NCBI RefSeq assembly: GCF_013911755.1
Contig: NZ_JACESP010000001.1
Coordinates: 248,001 to 312,000, forward strand
Source: Sphingosinicella sp.
GTDB taxonomy: Bacteria; Pseudomonadota; Alphaproteobacteria; Sphingomonadales; Sphingomonadaceae
Length of the DNA: 64,000 nucleotides
Reading direction: 5' to 3'
Part shown: in pieces, positions 58,344 through 64,000 of the stretch
Numbering within the stretch: the stretch's first letter is position 1
Layout of the letters: each line of letters opens with the position of its first letter
The notes under the pieces: model-generated
The model's input: the letters and a program-made list of their open reading frames with translations, nothing else
The model's database searches: none
What the model was told of the DNA's origin: nothing
Program-made: the position numbers and the translations under genes

Positions 58344-60197
58344 TCAGCCGATGAGTGCCCGGCTGATCCAGTACGTGAGTCCGGCCATGACATAGGCAAG
58401 AGCGAACAGGTACGCAAACATGAACAGCGGCCACTTCCACCCGTTGGTCTCGCGCTTCACCACGGCGAGCGTCGAGATGCACTGCGGGGCGAACACAACC
58501 CACGCGAGGAAGGCAAGCGCGGTGGGCAGGGGCCACGCCGTGCGCAGCCGTTCGACAAGGCCTTGCTGCAAGGCTTCGTCGTCGTCGGCCTGCAGGCTGT
58601 AGATCGTGCCGAGCGCCGCCACGGAGACTTCGCGCGCGGCGAGCGTGGGCAGCATGGTCATGCTGATCTCGTGATTGAAGCCGATGGGAGAGAACACCAC
58701 TTCGAGCGCGCTGCCGATGCGCCCCGCGATCGAATATTCGATCGGGGATTCGTCGGAGCCTTCGGGGGGCACCGGATAGCTTGCGAACGCCCACAGCAGG
58801 ATCGTCGAGGCGAGGATGATGCCGCCGGCGCGCTTCATGAAGACGACGCCGCGCTGCCAAAGGCCAATGATAAGGTCGCGAAGGACCGGCCACTGGTATT
58901 TCGGCATCTCCATCATGAAGCCGCTGCCGGCGCCGCGCGTTACCGTGCGTCGCAGCACCAGCGCCGCCACCATCGCGCCAACGATGCCGAAGAGATAGAG
59001 GCCGAACAGTACGAGGCCCTGCAGGTTCGCGAAGCCCACCTGCCGATCGGGGATGAACGCGGCGATCATTACGGCGTAGACCGGAAGCCGCGCCGAGCAC
59101 GTCATCAGCGGCGCGATCAGAATGGTGGTCAACCGGTCCTTCGGGTCGTCGATGCTGCGCGTCGCCATGATGCCGGGAATCGCGCAGGCGAAGGAGGAGA
59201 GGAGGGGGATGAACGCGCGCCCGTTGAGGCCCACATAGGCCATCAGCCGGTCCATCAGGAACGCCGCGCGCGTCATGTAGCCCGATTGTTCGAGCACGAG
59301 GATGAACGCGAACAGGATCAGGATCTGCGGCAGGAACACCACCACGCCGCCGACGCCGGCGAGCACGCCGTCCACGATCATCGATTCCACCCAGCCTTCG
59401 GGGATCACGCTGGCCGCGATGGCCTGAAGCGCGGCGATTCCGTCCTCGATCCACGCCATCGGCGCTTCGGCCCAGGCGAACACCGCCTGGAACATGATGA
59501 ACAGCAGCACGGCTAGGATCACGGGTCCAAACACGGGATGGAGAGCGACATTGTCGATGCGGCGTGTCGCGGCTCCCGCGCCGCCGGAAAGCGTGGTCAC
59601 CGCGTCGGCGATGCGCTGCGCCTCGTGCTGCAGCGCGCGAATGTCAGCGCCCGGTCCCGCGGGCACGGCCTCGCGCATCAGCATCGTCGCCGTTTCCTGC
59701 CCCAGATCGGCAAGACCACGCCGTCGCACGGCAACGGTCGGCACCACGGGAAGCCCGAGAAGCTGGGAGAGCCTCGCCGTGTCGACCTTCGTGCCGTCGC
59801 GGTCGGCAAGGTCGATCATGTTGAGCGCGACAACCATCGGCCGCCCGAGCCGCGCGAGTTCGAGCACGAATCGCAGGTGGTTGCGCAGGTTGGTGGCATC
59901 CACCACGCAGATGATGGCGTCCGGCGCCCGCTCGATGCCGTGCTCGCCCATCAGAACGTCGCGCGTCACCTGCTCGTCGGGGGAATGCGGGCTGAGGCTG
60001 TAGGTGCCGGGCAAGTCGACGATCTCGACGTTCGAACCGTCGGGCAGCTGCATGGCACCGACCTTGCGCTCCACGGTGACGCCCGGATAGTTGCCGACCT
60101 TCTGCCGCGCGCCGGTCAGTGCGTTGAACAAGGATGTCTTGCCGGCATTGGGGTTGCCGACCAACGCCACCATCGGCACGGTGGTCACGGCATTCAT
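58344..60197 (-). CDS. feoB: Ferrous iron transporter FeoB
   Basis: The 617-residue protein joins an N-terminal G domain (G1 GNPNAGKTS, switch region VGNYPGVTVERKVG, G3 DLPGTYSLSPHS, G4 NMIDLAD) to a membrane domain of about 10 helices (LPQILILFAFILVLEQSGYM, FACAIPGIMATRSIDDPKDR). It imports Fe(II). The ATG at 60197 (MNAVTTVPM) overlaps feoA by 4 bases. The G domain lacks a distinct FeoC. Confidence 0.94.
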   Translation of the reverse strand: MNAVTTVPMVALVGNPNAGKTSLFNALTGARQKVGNYPGVTVERKVGAMQLPDGSNVEIVDLPGTYSLSPHSPDEQVTRDVLMGEHGIERAPDAIICVVDATNLRNHLRFVLELARLGRPMVVALNMIDLADRDGTKVDTARLSQLLGLPVVPTVAVRRRGLADLGQETATMLMREAVPAGPGADIRALQHEAQRIADAVTTLSGGAGAATRRIDNVALHPVFGPVILAVLLFIMFQAVFAWAEAPMAWIEDGIAALQAIAASVIPEGWVESMIVDGVLAGVGGVVVFLPQILILFAFILVLEQSGYMTRAAFLMDRLMAYVGLNGRAFIPLLSSFACAIPGIMATRSIDDPKDRLTTILIAPLMTCSARLPVYAVMIAAFIPDRQVGFANLQGLVLFGLYLFGIVGAMVAALVLRRTVTRGAGSGFMMEMPKYQWPVLRDLIIGLWQRGVVFMKRAGGIILASTILLWAFASYPVPPEGSDESPIEYSIAGRIGSALEVVFSPIGFNHEISMTMLPTLAAREVSVAALGTIYSLQADDDEALQQGLVERLRTAWPLPTALAFLAWVVFAPQCISTLAVVKRETNGWKWPLFMFAYLFALAYVMAGLTYWISRALIG

Positions 60198-60466
60198 TCG
60201 GCGGCCTCGGCCTGTACCCCGGCAGGTATAACGTTGACCTCGATCAGCCGCGATGCGGCCTTGCGCAATGCGATGACATTGCTGCCCACGCGCAACGCGA
60301 TCGGGCAACCGCCGATAAGGCCGCGGTGCAGCAGCTCGATCTCGATGCCCTCGTCGAATCCCATTTCACGCAGACGCAGCGCCTCGGCGGCGTGCGTACC
60401 GGTTTCCCTGATCTTCACGATGCTGGCGGTTTGCCCGACCTTGAGATCCTCGATCTGCATGAACAC
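60194..60466 (-). CDS. feoA: FeoA domain protein
   Basis: The 90-residue SH3-like protein (GQTASIVKIRETGTHAAEAL, RLREMGFDEGIEIELLHRG, IALRVGSNVIALRKAAS) is the small cytoplasmic partner of FeoB in ferrous iron uptake. It is the first gene of the leftward feoAB operon, with a Fur-like site 20-34 bases upstream of its start. Confidence 0.92.
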   Translation of the reverse strand: MFMQIEDLKVGQTASIVKIRETGTHAAEALRLREMGFDEGIEIELLHRGLIGGCPIALRVGSNVIALRKAASRLIEVNVIPAGVQAEAAE

Positions 60467-60485
60467 TCTGATCTGCCCGTACTGT

Positions 60486-60500
60486 TGCGAGCGATTATCA
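60486..60500. promoter_or_regulatory. Possible Fur box before feoAB
   Basis: TGCGAGCGATTATCA at 60486-60500. Its right half (ATTATCA) matches the Fur 7-1-7 consensus half-site TGATAAT fully, the left half only partly. It lies 20-34 bases upstream of the feoA start, a plausible operator position. Motif match only. Confidence 0.35.
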
Positions 60501-60533
60501 TGTTCAATGAGGCTTGACTAGGGCAGGCGCGAC

Positions 60534-61208
60534 CTACGCGGCAGGATAACGCAGGCGGCCGAGGAAGCGGGAGAGGCGCGGGCGGTTGCCCGCCTGTTCG
60601 CGGAACCGCATCTTGGCCTTTTCCACCTGCATGATCGTGTCGATGCGGCGGCCGAGGAACGCGAACGTTTCCGCGTCGTCCTCGCTTTCGTCCTGCAGCC
60701 AATAGAGCAGTGTCGCGGCGTAGACGCCGCCAAGCGACAGGCGCTTGGTATAATGGTTGAAGTCGGTCGCCGTGTCGCCCGCGGCGCGCCACATGGCGTC
60801 GGCGCTGCGCCACAGCGTGCGTGCCGAAAGCGCGGCGTTCTGGGGCTGTGCGAGCACGGCGAACGCGCGGCGCACGGCTTCCTTGTGCGGCCGCGCCTGT
60901 TCGATGCGGATTCGGATCGCTGTGGTGATACGTTCGCGAATCTTCATGGCGGCGGTTCCGCGCCTCTCCATCTCGGCGGCCATGTCGCGGTCTGTCTTCA
61001 GAATCCAGGCATCGATCATCTCGGCCGCGCCGCTGGGGAACACCAGCCGCGCCCGATCCGCCGGTATGCCGACGGCCGCTGCGGCCGCATCGAGCGCCGC
61101 CGCGCTCCAGCCGTCGAACGCCACATTGGGTAACAGCGCTTCGATCAAGATCGGACGAAGCTCGTCGAGCGTCATGTCTGCGGGCGTGATGGCGTCGGTC
61201 ATGGTCAT
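60534..61208 (-). CDS. COQ9 family ubiquinone biosynthesis accessory protein
   Basis: The 224-residue protein has the COQ9 pattern: MTLDELRPILIEALLPNVAF near the N-terminus, an ILKTDRDMAAEMERRGTAAM region and the conserved YTKRLSLGGVYAATLLYWLQ D segment (about 160-190). COQ9 is a TetR-like fold that presents ubiquinone intermediates to Coq7. Start at ATG 61208; 61202 is an alternative. It is divergent from rpsU and separated from feoA by about 67 bases. Confidence 0.88.
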   Translation of the reverse strand: MTMTDAITPADMTLDELRPILIEALLPNVAFDGWSAAALDAAAAAVGIPADRARLVFPSGAAEMIDAWILKTDRDMAAEMERRGTAAMKIRERITTAIRIRIEQARPHKEAVRRAFAVLAQPQNAALSARTLWRSADAMWRAAGDTATDFNHYTKRLSLGGVYAATLLYWLQDESEDDAETFAFLGRRIDTIMQVEKAKMRFREQAGNRPRLSRFLGRLRYPAA

Positions 61209-61280
61209 GTGATACACGAGGCGCGTCGGCGCGTCAGCCCTTGCTGCACGCACGCGAATCTGCTAGATCGCGCCCTCTTT

Positions 61281-61312
61281 CCGCCGAGGCTTGCCTCCGG
61301 CGGCTCATTTTA
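61281..61312 (+). other. Terminator-like hairpin in the rpsU leader
   Basis: CCGCCGAGG (61281-61289) pairs with CCTCCGGCGG (61294-61303) with one bulged G around a 4-base loop, followed by CTCATTTTATT. It lies 46-77 bases before the rpsU ATG and 73 bases after the divergent COQ9 start. It could attenuate rpsU or end a short leader RNA. Confidence 0.45.
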
Positions 61313-61357
61313 TTGTGCCGGGCAAACGGCAAAACTGGATTGGAGTAGACGGCCGCA

Positions 61358-61564
61358 ATGCAAATCATCGTTCGCGACAACAACGTCGATCAGGCCCTTC
61401 GTGCGCTCAAGAAGAAGCTGCAGCGTGAAGGCGTCTACCGCGAGATGAAGCTGCGCCGTCACTACGAAAAGCCCTCTGAAAAGCGTGCTCGCGAGAAGGC
61501 CGCCGCCGTTCGCCGCGCCCGCAAGCTGGAACGCAAGCGCGCCGAGCGCGACGGCGTTCGTTAA
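61358..61564 (+). CDS. rpsU: 30S ribosomal protein S21
   Basis: The 68-residue basic protein has the S21 signature: [20 protein letters not shown] and [20 protein letters not shown], ending in a Lys/Arg-rich helix. Binds the 3' domain of 16S rRNA near the Shine-Dalgarno interaction site. The ATG at 61358 has GGAG about 11 bases upstream. Confidence 0.95.
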   Translation: MQIIVRDNNVDQALRALKKKLQREGVYREMKLRRHYEKPSEKRAREKAAAVRRARKLERKRAERDGVR

Positions 61565-61626
61565 GCCGGTTTCCGGCTCGAAAGGGGCCGGGTCTCGTTC
61601 AGGTTTCAGGTCTGGAGTGTGCGCTG

Positions 61627-62118
61627 ATGGCGACTGTTGCGACGCGCGGTAGCGGCCTTGGCCGTTGGGTTCTGCTCATCGCGGTTCTTCTCGTCGGCAT
61701 GGGCGCACTCGCATGGGCCGGAACACAGAAATTTGCGGTACCCAGCAATATGCAGACGACAGCCTCAGGCTTGATGTACGAAGTGGTCCGCGAAGCCGCC
61801 GGCCAGAAGCCGACCGCCGAGGACGTGGTGCTGGTCCACTATGAAGGTCGCCTGCTCGACGGTACCAAGTTCGATTCGAGCTACGATCGCGGCCAGCCCG
61901 CTGCCTTCCCGGTGAACGCCGTGATTCCCGGCTGGCAGGAAGGCATCCAGCTGATGTCGAAGGGCTCCAAATACCGCTTCCGCATCCCGCCGCAGCTCGC
62001 CTATGGCGCGGAAGGCGCAGGCGGCGTCATCCCGCCGAACGCGACGCTGGAGTTTGATGTCGAGCTCCTCGAAATCGCACCGCGCGAGGCTCTCGAACAG
62101 GGTGTGCTGGGTCAGTAA
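61627..62118 (+). CDS. FKBP-type peptidyl-prolyl isomerase, membrane anchored
   Basis: The 163-residue protein has an N-terminal membrane anchor or uncleaved signal (LGRWVLLIAVLLVGMGALAW) and one FKBP domain: VVLVHYEGRLLDGTKFDSSY, VIPGWQEGIQLMSKGSKYRF and IPPNATLEFDVELLEIA. It faces the periplasm and isomerises prolyl bonds in exported proteins. It lies 62 bases after rpsU on the same strand. Confidence 0.92.
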   Translation: MATVATRGSGLGRWVLLIAVLLVGMGALAWAGTQKFAVPSNMQTTASGLMYEVVREAAGQKPTAEDVVLVHYEGRLLDGTKFDSSYDRGQPAAFPVNAVIPGWQEGIQLMSKGSKYRFRIPPQLAYGAEGAGGVIPPNATLEFDVELLEIAPREALEQGVLGQ

Positions 62119-62123
62119 GACGG

Positions 62124-62483
62124 CTAGTCGCAGTCGGTGAGGGTGGCTGCAGCGCCGATCGTTTCCATCACCCCATCCAGATTTTCCACGATCTCCGCGT
62201 TCCAGAACCGCAGCACGCGATAGCCTTCGCCCTCCAGAAACCGGGTTCGCACCGCATCCGCTTCGATCTGGAACGCATGTCCGTCGCCATCGAGTTCGAC
62301 AATCAGCCGCGCCCGATGACTCGCAAAATCGGCGATGTAAGGTCCGAACGGCACCTGCCTGCGAAACCTCAATCCCGGCAGCCGTTCACGAAGCGCGGAC
62401 CAAAGTATCCGTTCGAACACGGTCGCGTCTCGCCGTAGTCGCCGTGCGCGGGGGATTGCTCCCGTCATTGGATAGCTTTTCAT
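62124..62483 (-). CDS. DUF559 family endonuclease-like protein
   Basis: The 119-residue protein has the DUF559 pattern, a Vsr-like restriction-endonuclease fold: ERILWSALRERLPGLRFRRQ, VPFGPYIADFASHRARLIVE (Asp of the active site), LDGDGHAFQIEADAVRTRFL and GYRVLRFWNAEIVENLDGVM. Function unknown; such genes often occur singly between short repeats. Its last codons and the start region coincide with copies of a GGTGAGGGTGG repeat in inverted orientation, so the gene itself may be part of a mobile or repeated cassette. Confidence 0.85.
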   Translation of the reverse strand: MKSYPMTGAIPRARRLRRDATVFERILWSALRERLPGLRFRRQVPFGPYIADFASHRARLIVELDGDGHAFQIEADAVRTRFLEGEGYRVLRFWNAEIVENLDGVMETIGAAATLTDCD

Positions 62484-62629
62484 CCGGCCACCCTCACCCT
62501 CCCACCGCTTCGCGGCGGGCCCCTCCCTCTCCCATCAAGGGAGAGGGGATACAGACCAACCTCTCCCTTGATGGGAGAGGTTACGAAGCCTTGGCCGCAG
62601 GCCATAGGCGAAGTTGGTGAGGGTGGCTG
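62136..62629. repeat. Three copies of a GGTGAGGGTGGCTG-type repeat around the DUF559 gene
   Basis: GGTGAGGGTGGCTG occurs in direct orientation at 62136-62149 (inside the last codons of the DUF559 gene) and at 62616-62629. An inverted copy of its 11-base core (CCACCCTCACC, 62488-62498) lies 5 bases upstream of the DUF559 start codon, so the gene is bracketed by inverted copies, with the third copy beyond a further palindrome. The arrangement looks like a small cassette. Confidence 0.75.
62526..62580. repeat. 21-base perfect inverted repeat, intergenic REP-like element
   Basis: The left arm at 62526-62546 (CCTCTCCCATCAAGGGAGAG plus G) and the right arm at 62560-62580 are exact reverse complements, and each arm is itself a partial palindrome. 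This CCTCTCCC...GGGAGAGG element is a well-known dispersed intergenic repeat in alphaproteobacteria. It lies between DUF559 and lepB. Confidence 0.85.
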
Positions 62630-62637
62630 TGCCGCCG

Positions 62638-63447
62638 TTACTCTTCCCCGTCCCGCAGCGAAATCCACGCCCGGTCCCCGCGCAGCGCGGTGAACCAGCT
62701 CACCGGGTTCCAGAATCGCTGGCTGCCGTCGAGCGAGAAGGTCGTGAACTCGGCGCGGCCGATCACATTCTCGATCGGCAGCAGGCCGAGCCCGCCCTCT
62801 TCGGGTGAGAAGCGGCTGTCGGCGGAACGGTCGCGGTTGTCGCCCATCAGGAACACATGGCCCTGCGGCACGAGCACGGGCGGTGTATCGTCGGCGTAGC
62901 TGAACAGCAGGTCGAGTACGGCATAGCTGCGCCCGCCGGGCAGCGTTTCGATGAAGCGCGGATAGCGGCAGAAGCGTGTTCCATCGGCCTCGGTCACGCG
63001 GAACTCCGGCCGCGCGCAGGGCATGTTCTCGGTTTCCAGAATCATCGTCGGCGATGCCGCCCGCTTCGGCACGGCGGTGTTGTTGAGGAAGAGCACGCCG
63101 CCCTGCATCTGTACGGTGTCGCCGGGCAGGCCGATCACGCGCTTGATCCAGTCCTTGTGGTCGCTCGGCGACTTCACGACCACGATGTCGCCGCGTTCTG
63201 GGAGCTTGCCGAACGCGCGGCCCTCCATCTTCGGCAGCACGGGCAGGAAGGGCGAGAGGTAGGAAAAGCCGTAGGGATATTTGCTGACGACGAGACGGTC
63301 GCCCACCAGAAGCGTCGGCACCATCGATTCCGAAGGGATGAAGAAGGGCTTGGCGACGAAGGACCAGATGCCCATCACCGCGATGCCGAGGAGCGCCGCG
63401 TAGCGCAGCTCCTTCTTCCAGTCGATGCCCGGTTTCCTGCCGCTCAC
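62638..63447 (-). CDS. lepB: Signal peptidase I
   Basis: The 269-residue protease removes signal peptides. A membrane helix ([20 protein letters not shown]) precedes the catalytic Ser in [18 protein letters not shown]; the Lys is in [15 protein letters not shown]; the later signature is [15 protein letters not shown]. The GTG at 63447 overlaps the acpS stop (GTGA). In related bacteria lepB is followed by rnc and era; here those are absent and repeats plus DUF559 follow. Confidence 0.94.
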   Translation of the reverse strand: MSGRKPGIDWKKELRYAALLGIAVMGIWSFVAKPFFIPSESMVPTLLVGDRLVVSKYPYGFSYLSPFLPVLPKMEGRAFGKLPERGDIVVVKSPSDHKDWIKRVIGLPGDTVQMQGGVLFLNNTAVPKRAASPTMILETENMPCARPEFRVTEADGTRFCRYPRFIETLPGGRSYAVLDLLFSYADDTPPVLVPQGHVFLMGDNRDRSADSRFSPEEGGLGLLPIENVIGRAEFTTFSLDGSQRFWNPVSWFTALRGDRAWISLRDGEE

Positions 63448-63851
63448 AGTGCCCGCGCCGTGATGAGCACCATCGCCTGCGCCCACGGGTGGTCGTCGGT
63501 CAGTGTCAGGTGGATGTCGAGCGTGTGTCCCTCGGGCGTGATCTCAGCAAGCCGTAGCGCCGCGCCGCCGGTCAGTGCCAGCGTCGGCTGGCCCGAGGGG
63601 AGGTTGATGACGCCCATGTCGCGCAGGAACACGCCGCGCCGGAAGCCGGTGCCGAGCGCCTTCGAGCAGGCCTCCTTCGCCGCGAAGCGCTTGGCGTAGG
63701 AGGCGGCGCGCGTCAGCACGCGGCGTTCTGAGCGGGCGATCTCGATCTCGGTGAACACGCGGTTGATGAAGCGCACGCCGAACCGGTCGAGGCTCGACTG
63801 GATTCGCTCGATGTTGCAGAGGTCAGAGCCGAGGCCGACGACGTGTGGCAG
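63444..63851 (-). CDS. acpS: Holo-[acyl-carrier-protein] synthase
   Basis: The protein transfers phosphopantetheine from CoA to the Ser of acyl carrier proteins. Motifs: [15 protein letters not shown] (metal Asp) and [15 protein letters not shown] (Glu). These essential N-terminal residues lie upstream of the first canonical GTG at 63776, but no ATG, GTG or TTG is available in frame between them and the upstream gene. A CTG at 63851 (GGGAG seven bases upstream) or ATC/CTG further up could start the protein, which would then be about 135 residues, a normal AcpS length. Overlaps lepB by 4 bases; it begins inside the pdxJ end region. Confidence 0.82.
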   Translation of the reverse strand: MPHVVGLGSDLCNIERIQSSLDRFGVRFINRVFTEIEIARSERRVLTRAASYAKRFAAKEACSKALGTGFRRGVFLRDMGVINLPSGQPTLALTGGAALRLAEITPEGHTLDIHLTLTDDHPWAQAMVLITARAL

Positions 63852-63853
63852 GA

Positions 63854-64000
63854 TCAGGCTCCCGGGGCGGTGGATGCGGCGCGGGCTTCGTCCATCAGCC
63901 GCCGCATTTCGCGGATCGCGGCGTCGAGACCGATGAACACAGCCTCCCCGACAAGGAAATGCCCGATATTGAGCTCGACGACTTCGGGAATCGCCGCGAT
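63854..64000 (-). CDS. pdxJ: Pyridoxine 5'-phosphate synthase, C-terminal fragment
   Basis: The frame runs from the window edge to a TGA at 63854-63856 (minus strand); its 5' part lies outside. The translation contains [20 protein letters not shown], the characteristic PdxJ C-terminal barrel segment, then [16 protein letters not shown]. PdxJ condenses 1-deoxyxylulose-5-phosphate derivatives with aminoacetone phosphate to form pyridoxine phosphate. pdxJ-acpS-lepB is a conserved order. Confidence 0.92.
   Translation of the reverse strand: MAAIPEVVELNIGHFLVGEAVFIGLDAAIREMRRLMDEARAASTAPGA

Noticed and set aside
58155-59516. 453-residue plus-strand open frame opposite feoB
   Set aside because: His/Arg/Gly-rich shadow of feoB and ssb; feoB has all G-domain motifs.
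1-64000. tRNA, rRNA, CRISPR array, prophage or insertion sequence
   Set aside because: No cloverleaf-like segments, regularly spaced repeats, integrase or transposase were seen in any gap; only small palindromic repeats occur.

Overview
The window is about 64 kb of GC-rich, tightly packed bacterial chromosome from an alphaproteobacterium, almost certainly a member of the Sphingomonadales. The evidence is a serine palmitoyltransferase of Sphingomonas type inside a sphingolipid gene island, a PhyR/NepR/EcfG general stress response locus, complex I subunit NDUFA12, a ubiquinol-cytochrome c chaperone, a COQ9-like protein, and short dispersed palindromes of the kind common in this order. No phage, insertion sequence, CRISPR array, tRNA or rRNA was seen. 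Most genes overlap by 1-11 bases or nearly touch. No gene-free stretch exceeds 300 bases; the longest (about 165-225 bases, at 4731-4939, 11571-11780, 35274-35437 and 57599-57821) are covered by the site entries or looked unremarkable.

Layout. 0-3 kb: the end of a CoA-transferase gene, a TPR/SPOR protein and dgt, then a convergent diguanylate cyclase. 4.9-11.4 kb: the argS, SPOR protein, nagZ, scpA, scpB, tatA, tatB, tatC run (segregation and Tat export). 11.4-15.3 kb: the general stress response locus, with an entericidin-like lipoprotein, a PhyP-like histidine-kinase-fold protein with an eroded ATP site, phyR, an unannotated 48-residue membrane protein, and one ORF in which the NepR anti-sigma factor and the EcfG sigma factor are fused. 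15.3-21.8 kb: glnE, bcp, a ferritin-like protein, an M23 endopeptidase, erpA and xth.

21.8-35.3 kb is the most interesting region, a sphingolipid synthesis and export island. A leftward block holds a candidate bacterial ceramide synthase, a fatty acid hydroxylase, a flippase and an LptG/LptF pair. A rightward block holds a DUF2141 protein, a lipid (probably ceramide) kinase and a TAM41-like nucleotidyltransferase. A second leftward block holds a fatty acyl-AMP ligase, a ceramide reductase candidate, a dedicated acyl carrier protein and serine palmitoyltransferase. Together they could activate an acyl chain, make and hydroxylate ceramide, phosphorylate or decorate it, and move it to the outer membrane.

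35-39 kb: recX and three molybdenum-enzyme accessory genes (a molybdopterin-binding/MobA-like fusion, xdhC, coxG) without their enzyme. 39-47 kb: a double cold-shock protein, DUF192, NDUFA12, mlaD, DUF2155, aat, dprA, plsY, nadE and gltX. 47-55.9 kb: a TonB-like gene behind a Zur-like operator, then ribD, ribE, an HTH-fused ribB, ribH, nusB, thiL, and a K+-independent H+-pyrophosphatase closed by a strong terminator. 55.9-64 kb: bamE, a cytochrome bc1 chaperone, DUF177, ssb, feoAB, COQ9, rpsU, an FKBP isomerase, a DUF559 gene bracketed by repeats, lepB, acpS and the end of pdxJ.

Functional names come from reading motifs in the translations. No database search was run, and comparisons with Caulobacter and Sphingomonas gene clusters are from general knowledge.
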